Notes under the pieces: model-generated
Told to the model about the DNA's origin: nothing
The model's database searches: none
Seen by the model: the letters and a program-made list of their open reading frames with translations, nothing else
Shown: positions 1 through 8,582 of the stretch, one piece after another
Position numbering within the stretch: the first letter of the stretch is position 1
Layout of the letters: the number at the start of each line of letters is the position of its first letter
Made by a program: the position numbers and the translations under genes
Source of the DNA: FCB group bacterium
Lineage (GTDB): Bacteria > Fidelibacterota > Marinisomatia > Marinisomatales > JAADGP01
Length of the DNA: 33,321 nt
NCBI GenBank assembly: GCA_013152315.1
Contig: JAADGP010000071.1
Location: 1 to 33,321 of the forward strand
Direction: 5' to 3'

Positions 1-425
1 CGGTAGGCTTCCGTTTGGAAGACGTGTTCGGTAACAGTTGGGAGTGTGATTGTGAATATCCAATCCGTGAATTCTGGACCGAACAGATACGTTGTGAGTT
101 TCAGGATAATCGCTCGCAGCGACGTTGGAGTTTGCGGGACACATTACTGACGAGTGGAGATATGCAAATTCGTATGGGGCCTTATTCCCGGATTAAAGGA
201 AAAAAGCCGCTTTTCGCGACGAAGATATTGAGTTACACCTTCACCAGCGCCGGTAAAAAGATAGGTTTGGTGGAAATGTCGGGTTTACCCGGGAACGAAG
301 CGCTCTGGATTCATCCGGACATTAACATTGAAAAAGGACTGGCTATTTCCGCCGCCGCGATGGCGTTTATCCTGAAAAACCGTCGCTCATATTACAGCGG
401 TTACACCGAAGGCCTGATCGACTGA
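1..425 (+). CDS. Unrecognised protein, C-terminal part (5' end outside window)
   Basis: The reading frame is open from base 3, with no in-frame stop before the TGA at 423-425, so this is most likely the 3' end of a longer gene. The only start-like codon near the edge is a TTG at 15 with no visible ribosome binding site. About 140 residues are visible. The N-terminal part is rich in Trp, Cys and charged residues. It is followed by predicted beta strands and a C-terminal hydrophobic helix (ISAAAMAFIL) ending in a Tyr-rich tail. Strands followed by a buried C-terminal helix recall tubby/LURP-one or scramblase-like folds, but this is only a resemblance in shape. I do not recognise the family. No partner gene lies downstream on this strand for 300 bases. 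Confidence 0.6.
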   Translation, partial: VGFRLEDVFGNSWECDCEYPIREFWTEQIRCEFQDNRSQRRWSLRDTLLTSGDMQIRMGPYSRIKGKKPLFATKILSYTFTSAGKKIGLVEMSGLPGNEALWIHPDINIEKGLAISAAAMAFILKNRRSYYSGYTEGLID

Positions 426-740
426 CCGTCGGAATATGAAAAAGATCAAACCATCTGTGCCGTTGAAGATTCACGGTAGGACGGTAGTGTTCGATCGATA
501 AATTATTGATTTAACAGTTGTAAAAAAGAGTCCGTAAACATATTGAAACCGTAAAAGGCTTAGGCTTTGTATTATTATCCCACCAAAATGAAATTGGCCC
601 CCAATATTTATCACGCATCACGTTTCACGTTTCAGATTCTATGTCTCAGCCCTCATGGATATCCAAAAATGAAGAATACAAAAGTTTTGTTATTGATTTA
701 GGATGTTCGATTATCGCGAATTAATGCTGTAATTTCTCCC
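426..740. other. Non-coding gap with a copy of a dispersed repeat
   Basis: This 315-base gap lies between the partial gene and the EamA transporter. A 21-codon ORF at 436-501 is too short to support. The right half carries repeat arms at 553-568 and 611-655, described separately. No convincing promoter or terminator is seen. Confidence 0.6.
553..655. repeat. Dispersed intergenic repeat, copy 1
   Basis: The left arm AAAAGGCTTAGGCTTT lies at 553-568. The core TCACGCATCACGTTTCACG starts at 611 and runs on as TTTCAGATTCT to 640, followed by CTCAGCCCTCA at 645-655. Related arrangements occur at 16151-16203 and 31886-32115. The heptamer-like units CACGTTT and CACGCAT alternate inside the core. It contains no ORF. 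The boundaries are approximate. Confidence 0.6.
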
Positions 741-1643
741 ATGCGAAAATATCTTCCTGCTCTGGCCGTAATCTTTGCGGCTACTCTCTGGAGTCTGGAT
801 GGGCTATTGCGCCAGGAGTTGCATTCCGTTTCCTCCTTCCTGATTGTGACGTTGGAGCATACGATCGGCGCGATCGTGTTTTTTCCGATTTTGTTCCGTG
901 GCCGGGGAGAAATCATGGAAATGAACCAGCGCAGTTGGATTTCGGTACTCTGGATAGGCATTTGCGGGGGGATTTTGGGCACCTTCTTTTATACCAAGGC
1001 CCTGAGTTACGTGAATTATATTGATTTGTCGGTAGTGATTTTGCTGCAAAAGTTTCAACCCTTTTTCGCCATTGCCCTGGCGGCCGTAATTCTGAAAGAA
1101 CCGATCACCCGAAGATTTCTCTTTTTGGCAACAATGGCGCTGATCGGGGGTTATCTGGTGACATTCGGAACCAATTCGATCAGCGATTGGGACGACAAAA
1201 CCGTGATTGCCGCCCTGTTGGCGCTCCTGGCAGCTTTCAGTTGGGGCAGTTCCACCGTGCTGGGGAAACACGCTCTTAAGCGCTTGTCTTTTCCGGTGGT
1301 CACCGCCTTGCGATTAACCATTACTACCGTGGTAGCCCTGGCCGTTTTGCTCACCACCCGCAATGCTTACGAAGTATTTGAACTTTCCGGCAGACAATGG
1401 TTGTTTATCCTGGCGATAGTTTTTTCCACCGGGTCGGTAGCCCTGTTTATCTACTATTACGGACTAAAACATTTGCCGGCGACGCATGCGACGATTTACG
1501 AGTTGTTTTGGCCGCTGTCGGCCGTGCTGTTTGACTGGTTGTTCCGGGGTCGGTTATTAATGGTGTCGCAATACGTGGGAGCAATATTATTGCTAACGGC
1601 AATCATCCTGCTCACCCGGAAACAATCCGGAAATAATGTTTGA
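741..1643 (+). CDS. EamA/DMT-family transporter
   Basis: This 300-residue integral membrane protein has about ten hydrophobic helices arranged as two EamA halves (about residues 4-140 and 155-292). Hallmarks are the N-terminal AATLWSLDGLLR, the LSYVNYIDLSVVILLQKFQPFF stretch in the first half, the AAFSWGSSTVLGKHAL opening of the second half, and LPATHATIYELFWPLSAVLF in the last part. Family members export small metabolites such as amino acids or nucleotides from the cytoplasm; the substrate cannot be read from sequence. The length is typical of the family. The start ATG has no clear Shine-Dalgarno sequence. The 3' end overlaps the following MFS gene by 8 bases, so the two transporters are probably cotranscribed and translationally coupled. 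Confidence 0.9.
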   Translation: MRKYLPALAVIFAATLWSLDGLLRQELHSVSSFLIVTLEHTIGAIVFFPILFRGRGEIMEMNQRSWISVLWIGICGGILGTFFYTKALSYVNYIDLSVVILLQKFQPFFAIALAAVILKEPITRRFLFLATMALIGGYLVTFGTNSISDWDDKTVIAALLALLAAFSWGSSTVLGKHALKRLSFPVVTALRLTITTVVALAVLLTTRNAYEVFELSGRQWLFILAIVFSTGSVALFIYYYGLKHLPATHATIYELFWPLSAVLFDWLFRGRLLMVSQYVGAILLLTAIILLTRKQSGNNV

Positions 1644-2904
1644 ACTAACCTCTCGCGACCTGCGTCATAACCTGAAGCTTAACTGCGCTCATGAGTTCAG
1701 TTGGGGATTCGGTATCGCTTTCCACACCACGTACGCAACCATTCCGTTTTTTCTGAAGCAGTTGGGAGCTCCCCAGGGGGTTGTCGTGTCCGTGGCCGGT
1801 TTGTTTTCCATCTTAATTGCCATCCCGCAGTTGTTTTCCGCGATTGCGGGACGCAATATACGCAATGTCAAAACGGCCGTTATAGCCGTGCATACCCTCT
1901 CCTGGCCGCCGGTGTTTGTCATGGCGTTCACCTTTGCGATCATTGCTCCAACCGGGCCCTATGCCTGGGTGTTCTACTATATCTGTTTCATTTTATACGG
2001 ACTGGCCGTCGGTCTCATTATACCCATTTGGGCCGGTTTCCTTTCCCATGTCAGCGACCGAAAGTCGCGGGGATCGTTTTTAGGAGTATCCTTTGCTTTC
2101 AATAGTCTGGGAGGTTTTGTAGGCGGTTTTTTGGTTAAATATATTTTGTCCAGTTCGATTCCGTTTCCGAAAAATTTTGGTTTGGGATTTTTTATTATGT
2201 TTTTTGCGATTGTAATCGGCACTTTGGTATTCTTTGGTTACCGGGTGAACAGGCAAACGGAGGTCCGGGAAAAAAAATCGGTTTCGGAGTTTCTCCGGGA
2301 AACACGGGAAATTATTAAAACCGACTTGAACTTTCGCCGCTATTTGTTGGCACGAATATTTTTTACGGCGAATTTTCCCGCCGTTAGCATGTATGCCATT
2401 TACACAAAAGATAAATTCGGATTTGACATCAGTGAAGCGGGAGTTTTTACTGTCCTGAATGTGATGGCTTTCGGATTAGCCAGCTATTTATCCGGGAAAA
2501 TAGGGGATCGATTTGGCCATAAGGCGGCCATCATATTAGCCTTCGCAGCCCATTTGTTGGCGCTCATCACCGCTTTGAATGTGCGATCGATGATTGGGGT
2601 CTATGGAATTTTTATTTTTCTTGGATTCGGTTTGGGAGCCTTTATGCCGGCTTCCATGAATTTAGTTTACGACTTCGCAGGGAAACGGGATAATAAAACC
2701 TACATGGCCCTGGTGGATACGGTTCTGGCCCCGTTCACTTTTTTAGTTATTACCTTTGCCGGTAGTATAAGTCACACTATTCAAACGGAAACGCTCTTTA
2801 AAGGGGTCGGCGTTTTTCTTGTAATCGGGTTATTGATTTTGACGTTTGTGGTGAAGGATCCGAAACCACAAACACATGAATTGCCGGTTCCACCCACTTT
2901 GTAA
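1636..2904 (+). CDS. Major facilitator superfamily (MFS) transporter
   Basis: This 422-residue protein has about twelve hydrophobic segments in two six-helix halves joined by a charged cytoplasmic loop near residues 200-235 (YRVNRQTEVREKKSVSEFL). The loop between helices 2 and 3 carries AGRNIRNVK, and the second half has a similar basic motif, SGKIGDRFGHKAA, which matches the MFS motif A pattern. The helix 4-5 loop contains SDRKSRGSFLG. It would be a secondary transporter in the inner membrane with unknown substrate. It starts inside the end of the EamA gene (8-base overlap), which points to a shared operon and possibly a common substrate class or an exporter/importer pair. The length is normal for MFS. 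The last residues (KPQTHELPVPPTL) form a short polar tail. Confidence 0.9.
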   Translation: MFELTSRDLRHNLKLNCAHEFSWGFGIAFHTTYATIPFFLKQLGAPQGVVVSVAGLFSILIAIPQLFSAIAGRNIRNVKTAVIAVHTLSWPPVFVMAFTFAIIAPTGPYAWVFYYICFILYGLAVGLIIPIWAGFLSHVSDRKSRGSFLGVSFAFNSLGGFVGGFLVKYILSSSIPFPKNFGLGFFIMFFAIVIGTLVFFGYRVNRQTEVREKKSVSEFLRETREIIKTDLNFRRYLLARIFFTANFPAVSMYAIYTKDKFGFDISEAGVFTVLNVMAFGLASYLSGKIGDRFGHKAAIILAFAAHLLALITALNVRSMIGVYGIFIFLGFGLGAFMPASMNLVYDFAGKRDNKTYMALVDTVLAPFTFLVITFAGSISHTIQTETLFKGVGVFLVIGLLILTFVVKDPKPQTHELPVPPTL

Positions 2905-3050
2905 AATCGGCGGATCATGGCTGCGGAAGCGGTAATAAAACAATGATCCCGGTAATAATTTATGATATAATTGTCTCCCGGTCCCCTTAGGTCGAGTTTT
3001 TTACTTGCATTTGGAGGGGGTCACGGTGAAATTTCCAGTGATTTCTGCCT

Positions 3051-3437
3051 ATGAAGTTTATTCGATACATGAACCGGCGCCTTATTTGGGTTGTTTTGTT
3101 GGTGGTTGTTATGGCCTGCAAAGACAGCCCCGATCGGCATTTGCAGTTGGGAAGTTGGTACCTGCAGAAAGGGTTGTTGGACGAAGCGATCCTGGAATTT
3201 CGCGAAGCGACCAGGCTTTTCCCTGCCAATTATCGTAACCTTAGCCGGGAAGAATTCCTGGCATTGAGCAAGGCGCATTATAACCTGGCGCTGGCCTATA
3301 CCAAAAAAGGATGGTGGGATTACGCGTTAAAAGAGGCGGAGACCAGTTTTGACCTCCAGCCGACAAAAGATCATTACGATTTGGTACGGCTTATTAAACA
3401 ACGGGCGAATCTTGAAGCCTCACAATCCGATCCCTGA
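3051..3437 (+). CDS. Small TPR-containing lipoprotein
   Basis: The product is 128 residues. A basic N-terminus is followed by a hydrophobic stretch (LIWVVLLVVVMAC) with a lipobox-like VMAC, so Cys23 is the likely lipidated residue after signal peptidase II cleavage. The Met at -2 is unusual. A second ATG six codons in (3069) would also keep the signal peptide. The mature part has two TPR-like helical hairpins: one at about 30-55 (LGSWYLQKGLLDEAILEFREATRLFPAN) and one at about 75-105 (AHYNLALAYTKKGWWDYALKEAETSFDLQP). Such proteins usually act as periplasmic or outer-membrane scaffolds. The gene stands alone and is closed by a hairpin terminator 33 bases downstream. The specific role is unknown. 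Confidence 0.8.
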   Translation: MKFIRYMNRRLIWVVLLVVVMACKDSPDRHLQLGSWYLQKGLLDEAILEFREATRLFPANYRNLSREEFLALSKAHYNLALAYTKKGWWDYALKEAETSFDLQPTKDHYDLVRLIKQRANLEASQSDP

Positions 3438-3742
3438 CAAGGTCGGGAATTAACTTTGGAACCGTGCTTTAGCCCTTTTACCAAGGGCTTTTTTCATTTT
3501 TGATCCGGTGAATAAAAAAGTCACGGCTCATCTTGAAAATATCATAATGAATAAACCCGCCAAACCAAAGAGGACGAATGTGTGTCCGCACGATTTGATT
3601 CAGGAAAACAAAACCTGCTCTCCGCGGTTCGAATTGAATTCCAAAGGTTCGGGGACACAGCGGTTCTGAAAATTCGTTATTTTTTCCGTGAAAAAAGATT
3701 GTTGTAGTATATATCCGCGTGCTGATAGTTTTGCGCTTTATT
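3438..3742. other. Non-coding gap upstream of etfB
   Basis: This gap of about 305 bases contains the terminator of the lipoprotein gene at 3471-3494. The remaining 250 bases presumably hold the promoter of the etf operon, but I cannot identify a reliable -10/-35 pair. A 152-codon ORF on the minus strand covers part of it and runs into etfB antisense; it has no recognisable protein features. Confidence 0.5.
3471..3494 (+). terminator. Intrinsic terminator after the TPR lipoprotein gene
   Basis: A perfect 7-bp stem, AGCCCTT (3471-3477) with AAGGGCT (3483-3489), encloses a five-base loop and runs directly into a T tract ending at 3494. Confidence 0.85.
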
Positions 3743-4663
3743 ATGAGCTTAAATCTAATCGTCTTAGCAAAACAAGTTCCTGATACCCACAACGTCACGG
3801 CGGAAGCAATGAAGGCGGACGGGACGGTAAACCGCGGTGCTTTGCCGGCTATTTTCAATCCTGAGGATTTGAATGCCCTGGAAATGGCCCTTACCATTAA
3901 GGAACAGTATGGTGGATCGGTGACGGTAATGACCATGGGGCCGCCGCGGGCGAGTGATATCCTGAGGGAAGCGTTATACCGGGGTGCCGATCATTGTGTT
4001 TTAATAACGGACCGGGCCTTCGCCGGGGCGGATACCTTGGCCACCTCGTATGTTTTGTCCCTGGCAATCAGGAAAATCGGCGACTACGATTTAGTATTGT
4101 GCGGGCGCCAGGCGATTGATGGTGATACGGCGCAGATCGGCCCGCAAGTGGCCGAAAAAATCGGTGTAAATCAAATTACTTACGTCGAAAAAGTTGAGGA
4201 TTTGGAAAACGGTGAAATTACCCTCTCCCGAGTCCTGGGACGCGTCACCGAGAAAATCCGGACAAAACTACCGTTGCTGGTTACCGTAACCTCATCGGCG
4301 AACAGACCGCGTTGTTTTGGGGCCAAACGGTTAATGAAATATAAAAAAGCCCGTACTTCCTTTGAGATCAAACAGGAAATTGAAAGTAGTTCGCCCACGG
4401 GACGTTACGGAATTGAAATATTGGAGGAGGAGATAGCCAAAAAACATGCGGAACTTAAAAATAAAGGATTGCTCATAGAAACCTGGACGGCAAACGATTT
4501 AAACGCCGATCCGGAATGCATCGGCCTGACCGGTTCTCCGACCAAAGTTAAAAAAGTAAAAAGCATTGTATTTGCGGCCACCGAAACGAAAAAAATTGAA
4601 CCAACGAAGGAAGGAATTAACAGCTTAATTCACGAACTCATTGAGGAACGCACTTTTGGGTAA
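3743..4663 (+). CDS. etfB: Electron transfer flavoprotein, beta subunit
   Basis: EtfB with EtfA forms the cytoplasmic heterodimer that accepts electrons from acyl-CoA dehydrogenases. The frame is open from a GTG at 3719, but the ATG at 3743 puts the family start MSLNLIVLAKQVPDT at residue 1, giving 306 residues. No clear Shine-Dalgarno sequence is visible. Family motifs include FNPEDLNALEMAL, VTVMTMGPPRA, TDRAFAGADTLATSY and CGRQAIDGDTAQIGPQ. The DRAFAGADTLATS and GDTAQ-GP blocks resemble clostridial/FixA-type EtfB more than the mitochondrial type. The protein is about 40-50 residues longer than common 255-265-residue EtfB, and the extra length is C-terminal (GLTGSPTKVKKV followed by a helical tail). 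It is the first gene of etfB-etfA-acyl-CoA dehydrogenase and overlaps etfA. Confidence 0.95.
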   Translation: MSLNLIVLAKQVPDTHNVTAEAMKADGTVNRGALPAIFNPEDLNALEMALTIKEQYGGSVTVMTMGPPRASDILREALYRGADHCVLITDRAFAGADTLATSYVLSLAIRKIGDYDLVLCGRQAIDGDTAQIGPQVAEKIGVNQITYVEKVEDLENGEITLSRVLGRVTEKIRTKLPLLVTVTSSANRPRCFGAKRLMKYKKARTSFEIKQEIESSSPTGRYGIEILEEEIAKKHAELKNKGLLIETWTANDLNADPECIGLTGSPTKVKKVKSIVFAATETKKIEPTKEGINSLIHELIEERTFG

Positions 4664-5687
4664 GCAGTACAAATCCGACGGGGTCCTGGTATATATTGAA
4701 ATTGACCACGATGAAGTTGCGGAGGTCAGTCTTGAATTGATTTGCAAAGCGCGTGAATTGGCCGATCAGTTAGGTGTGGACGTTCAGGCGGTCATCGTTG
4801 GAAAATCCAATCTCAGTCAATTTGCCGAACAGATTTTTTCCTACGGTTGTGATGTTTTGCATGTTATCGAAGATGAGCGATTGAAATTTTATGAAACATT
4901 GCCCTATACTTTCATTGTTTCGGAAGTCATAAAACAAACCGCTCCGCAAATTGTTCTTTTTGGGGCAACCCCGGTTGGGCGGGATCTGGCGCCGCGCATT
5001 GCCAGCAAGCTGAAAACCGGGCTGACGGCGGATTGCACGGATCTGAAGATCGGCGATCACGAAAATAAAAAATTAAAGAAGACGTACAAAAATATTTTAT
5101 ACCAGATACGCCCGGCCTTCGGGGGGAATATTATTGCCACCATCATTACACCCGAACATCGGCCGCAAATGGCAACCGTGCGCGAAGGAGTGATAAAACT
5201 TACCCCGCCCCAAAAGAATCGCGCGGGCGTTATATTGCCTTTCAATATTTCCCTGGACGGGGTGGATTTTGTCAACACCTACCTCGAACGGACGGTGAGT
5301 GAGAAAAAGATTAATTTGAAGGCGGCTGATATCATTGTATCCGGAGGTGGTGGTGTCGGGAGCAAGGAAAACTTTCAACTTATTCATGATTTGGCGGAAA
5401 CGCTGGGAGGGTTGGTTGGCGCCTCCCGGGCGGCCGTGGATAGTGGTTATATCGGTCGTGAACATCAGGTCGGACAGACCGGGACCACGGTACGACCGAA
5501 ACTGTACATCGCGTGTGGTATCTCCGGCGCCATCCAGCACCGCGCGGGGATGGATCAATCCGGTAAAATTATCGCCATTAACACCGATCCCAACGCCCCC
5601 ATTTTCCAGATCGCTCACTATGGTATTGTCGGCGATCTGAGAGAAATTATTCCAATGATGATAAAAGCGTATAAAACAAAGGTTTAG
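4656..5687 (+). CDS. etfA: Electron transfer flavoprotein, alpha subunit
   Basis: EtfA carries the electron-shuttling FAD of the EtfAB dimer. The C-terminal FAD domain is clear: SGGGGVGSKENF, GGLVGASRAAVDSGYI, HQVGQTGTTVRPKLYIACG, ISGAIQHRAGM and INTDPNAPIFQIAHYGIVGDL. The N-terminal domain (about residues 1-190) has the expected FGATPVGRDLAPRIASKLKTG segment. No ATG is available near the N-terminus. The TTG at 4656 is preceded by GAGGA at 4643-4647 with 8-base spacing, so I prefer it (343 residues); the TTG at 4641 is the alternative. The start lies inside the end of etfB (8-base overlap), consistent with translational coupling. The acyl-CoA dehydrogenase starts 8 bases after the stop. Confidence 0.95.
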   Translation: MGKQYKSDGVLVYIEIDHDEVAEVSLELICKARELADQLGVDVQAVIVGKSNLSQFAEQIFSYGCDVLHVIEDERLKFYETLPYTFIVSEVIKQTAPQIVLFGATPVGRDLAPRIASKLKTGLTADCTDLKIGDHENKKLKKTYKNILYQIRPAFGGNIIATIITPEHRPQMATVREGVIKLTPPQKNRAGVILPFNISLDGVDFVNTYLERTVSEKKINLKAADIIVSGGGGVGSKENFQLIHDLAETLGGLVGASRAAVDSGYIGREHQVGQTGTTVRPKLYIACGISGAIQHRAGMDQSGKIIAINTDPNAPIFQIAHYGIVGDLREIIPMMIKAYKTKV

Positions 5688-5695
5688 GAACCCGG

Positions 5696-7423
5696 ATGGC
5701 TAATTATTACACCGATAATCCGGATATTAAATTCAACCTGGAACGGGTGGATTTGTGCCGCCTGGCCGATTTGCTGGAAGATGATTACAGCGCTGCCAAG
5801 GAATCCGATTATGCGCCGGAAAACAGTGAAGACGCGCGCGACAATTATCTGAACATTTGTGAGCTGGCAGGTGAGCTTTGCGCTGGCCCGATTACCGAAC
5901 GGGCCCGGCAGATAGACCGGGAGGGAAACCGGTGTGAAAACGGCCGCGTCATTTATCATCCTCTGGTTCGTGAAAATCTACGCGACTTCAAACGGGCGCA
6001 ACTAATGGGGATTTCGTTAGCCCGGGAGTACGGCGGCTTAAATATGCCCCAGGTAATAAAAGTGGCGGTTTTGGAAATGGTGTCGCGGGCCGACGCGTCC
6101 CTCATGAATTTGGTGGGATTACAGGACATTGCCGAAACCATTGAAGAATTCGGCAGCGAGGAACAAAAGCGGAAGTATGTCCCTCCCCTGGCTAACGGCG
6201 ACGCCACCGGCGCTATGATCCTGACCGAACCGGATTCAGGGTCCGATCTTCAATCGGTACGCTTGCGGGCCATTCCGCCGGCGGATGGAAACGATCAGGG
6301 AGTCTGGCATCTGAACGGCGTGAAACGTTTTATTACCAACGGAAACGGTGACACCCTGCTTGTTCTGGCGCGATCCGAAGAAGGAACGGTTGATGGGCGG
6401 GGATTATCAATGTTTGTTTGTTCGAAGGATGACAGCGTTCAGATCCGCCGGATTGAAAACAAGCTGGGAATCCACGGTTCACCGACCTGCGACATGGTCT
6501 TCAACAACACCCCGGCCTATCTGATCGGGCAGCGTAAACGCGGACTAATTAAATATGTCATGTCCCTTATGAACGGCGCCCGGATAGGTGTTTCCGCCCA
6601 GGCCCTTGGTATTGCCGAAGCCGCCTACCGGATGGCCCGGGAATATGCCGAAACCCGTGTGCAATTCGGGAAATCAATCGTTGAGTTTCCGGCTGTCTAC
6701 GAAATGCTTACCAACATGAAAATTCAAATTGAAGCGGGACGGTTATTATTGTACGAAACAAGCAAAGTAGTGGACTTGTTTAAAATCCCCAACGCCCGCA
6801 TTCAGCAAACCGGTACACGACCCGATCGGGAATTGAAACAAACAATACGGTACTACGAACGGTTGGCATCGGTTCTTACACCGTTTTCAAAATATTTCAA
6901 TTCCGAAATGTGCAACCGCGTAGCCTACGACGGAATCCAGGTTATGGGCGGTAGCGGATTCATGAAAGATTATAACATGGAACGCTACTATCGCGACGCC
7001 CGGATAACCAATATTTACGAGGGAACCTCCCAGTTGCAGATTGTCGGCGCGATCGGGGGAATATTATCCGGTACGCTGAACACTATTTTTGATGATTTTG
7101 TTGCCCGTGAGTATCCCGGCAAATTCAATGAATTGACGACGGAGGCCAAATCAATGGTTCCCTTGCTGTACGAAGCCATTGAATTTGTTAAACAGAAAAA
7201 AGACTCCGGTTACACCGATCTTGTGGCGCGTCGCCTGGTCGACATGGCGCTTGACCTTTATATTTCGATCTTATTTTTGGATTGCCTGGAGCGTGACGAA
7301 CAAAAGGTAAGCCGGGCTGAAATCTGGGTACGGGACGCCAAGTTACGGGTGGAACAAAATCATGGCTTCATCCTTGGAAATCGCACCCAGGTTATTGATC
7401 TTCACAAGGAAATAATCGGGTAA
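5696..7423 (+). CDS. Acyl-CoA dehydrogenase, long (575-residue) type
   Basis: This flavoenzyme oxidises an acyl-CoA to the 2-enoyl-CoA and passes electrons to ETF. The ATG is preceded by AGGAA a few bases upstream. The usual three acyl-CoA dehydrogenase domains run from about residue 50 to 455. They contain AMILTEPDSGSDLQSVRLRA (FAD/substrate loop), KLGIHGSPTCDMVF, RVQFGKSIVEFPAV and VMGGSGFMKDYNMERYYRDA. The catalytic base is Glu442 in IYEGTSQLQ. About 120 extra C-terminal residues form a helical domain, as in the roughly 580-600-residue ACAD-C-type enzymes (DmdC-like, fatty or aromatic acyl-CoA); typical short enzymes have about 380. Substrate chain length cannot be read. It is the third gene of the etf operon, 8 bases after etfA, so this ETF is very likely its direct acceptor. 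Confidence 0.93.
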   Translation: MANYYTDNPDIKFNLERVDLCRLADLLEDDYSAAKESDYAPENSEDARDNYLNICELAGELCAGPITERARQIDREGNRCENGRVIYHPLVRENLRDFKRAQLMGISLAREYGGLNMPQVIKVAVLEMVSRADASLMNLVGLQDIAETIEEFGSEEQKRKYVPPLANGDATGAMILTEPDSGSDLQSVRLRAIPPADGNDQGVWHLNGVKRFITNGNGDTLLVLARSEEGTVDGRGLSMFVCSKDDSVQIRRIENKLGIHGSPTCDMVFNNTPAYLIGQRKRGLIKYVMSLMNGARIGVSAQALGIAEAAYRMAREYAETRVQFGKSIVEFPAVYEMLTNMKIQIEAGRLLLYETSKVVDLFKIPNARIQQTGTRPDRELKQTIRYYERLASVLTPFSKYFNSEMCNRVAYDGIQVMGGSGFMKDYNMERYYRDARITNIYEGTSQLQIVGAIGGILSGTLNTIFDDFVAREYPGKFNELTTEAKSMVPLLYEAIEFVKQKKDSGYTDLVARRLVDMALDLYISILFLDCLERDEQKVSRAEIWVRDAKLRVEQNHGFILGNRTQVIDLHKEIIG

Positions 7424-7432
7424 CGGTTGGAT

Positions 7433-7448
7433 ACCGGCAAGGGCCGGT
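7433..7448. terminator. Possible weak terminator hairpin
   Basis: A perfect 6-bp stem, ACCGGC (7433-7438) with GCCGGT (7443-7448) around an AAGG loop, lies just after the acyl-CoA dehydrogenase stop. No T tract follows directly, so termination is uncertain. Confidence 0.35.
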
Positions 7449-7543
7449 TATAAGCATCACGCATCATCCGTCGGTCGGATTCAAAATCCCCTTTTTCTTT
7501 CGACATATTTACAAACTATTTTTACAATAACAATAATTGGTTT

Positions 7544-8329
7544 TTAGTATATCCTACCCGATCGGTGCTCACCGCCGTCGCAGTAAATGGTTGAGCAATT
7601 TATAAAATCGGCTTCGGGCCGCAAAAGCAAGGAAACGGTGTTGGCAACATCTTCGGGGGTCGTTGTTCTCCCCATCGGATTGCGATATTTTGTTCTTTCA
7701 ACCCAGTCTTCCCAGCGGTCGGAAATCTTGGTTAAGGCGCGCGTGGGGGTAACACCCGCCTGAATCGCGTTGGCGGTAATTCCGTAACGGCCCAATTCCC
7801 AACCGATCTGGCGTAATATCGCTTCCATGGCGACTTTAGCCACACTTACCGGACCGTACCCCTCCATGGCCACGTAATTGCCTTCGCTGGTAAAACCCAT
7901 TACCCGGGATCCTTTACCCAGTAATTTTGCGTCGTGAAGTTTTTGCGTCCAATAAAGCAGCGATGTGCCCATTACATGAATTGTCATATCCATTTGTTTT
8001 CGGGTGACATGTTTCTCACCCAGTAGATTCATTGTTGTCCCGAAAGCAATGGAATGCAGCAGAAGTTTGACAGGTTTGCCTTCCGTGATGGCGCTGATTT
8101 TGGGGACGTATTTGTCCATGGTTTCAATAGCCGCCGCATTGGTGTTCCAGAAATGAACCCGTCCGCCGTTCAGCTCCGCAATCTCATCCCGCAAAGCTTC
8201 CGCTTCGCGGCGTACATCGCCGCGATCAAAGTGAAATCCGATAATTCCGTAGCCATCTTTCGCCAGCCGCCTTGCTGTGGCGCCGCCATGGCCGGTGGAA
8301 CAACCTAATATTAATACCCAATCAAGCAT
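7544..8329 (-). CDS. Enoyl-ACP reductase-like short-chain dehydrogenase (FabI/FabL type)
   Basis: This 261-residue NAD(P)H-dependent reductase of the SDR fold probably performs the last step of the fatty-acid elongation cycle. The frame extends upstream to 8386, but GGAGG sits five bases before the ATG at 8329, which also gives the normal SDR N-terminus MLDWVLILGCSTGHGG. Visible motifs are the glycine-rich cofactor loop at 9-16, the FabI-like LLHSIAFG (about 90-97), the catalytic Tyr158-X6-Lys165 spacing typical of FabI and FabL rather than Y-X3-K SDRs, and a C-terminal IYCDGGEH. The GITANAIQAGVTPT segment and the PMGRTTTPEDVANTVSLLL ending are closer to FabL and generic SDRs. It is divergent from fabA, which supports a role in fatty-acid synthesis. 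A reductase for another enoyl or keto substrate is possible. Confidence 0.8.
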   Translation of the reverse strand: MLDWVLILGCSTGHGGATARRLAKDGYGIIGFHFDRGDVRREAEALRDEIAELNGGRVHFWNTNAAAIETMDKYVPKISAITEGKPVKLLLHSIAFGTTMNLLGEKHVTRKQMDMTIHVMGTSLLYWTQKLHDAKLLGKGSRVMGFTSEGNYVAMEGYGPVSVAKVAMEAILRQIGWELGRYGITANAIQAGVTPTRALTKISDRWEDWVERTKYRNPMGRTTTPEDVANTVSLLLRPEADFINCSTIYCDGGEHRSGRIY

Positions 8330-8582
8330 GTTGCCTCCATTTTGAAACCCGGAATATAGGGAAGCCGTCGTGCAGAAAGAAAGCAATCGATTGCCGATAA
8401 AGGGAACTATTCGCGTAGAAATGAAAAAAATAAGATGTCGGAGAGCTCAGGTTTTATGTGCTATTACTATTGGAACGTATGTAAATTACACGAATTTTAA
8501 AGAGTACGGTAAGAACAAGTAGCAGGTTAATTATTTACTTACTCCTTGGCACTTGTAGATTACCACACATTTTGGAGATTTT

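Noticed and set aside
436-501. A 21-codon ORF after the first partial gene
   Set aside because: It is too short, has no conserved motif and only a weak ribosome site.
611-640. CACG repeats considered as a CRISPR fragment
   Set aside because: Units of about 7 bases are directly adjacent with no spacers, and no cas gene is present.
3478-3936. A 152-codon minus-strand ORF over the etfB upstream region
   Set aside because: Half of it is antisense to etfB and it begins there. It has no recognisable motif, and its end lies within the terminator hairpin.
8330-8386. Longer N-terminus of the enoyl-ACP reductase
   Set aside because: GGAGG five bases before the ATG at 8329 and the SDR N-terminus decide the shorter start.
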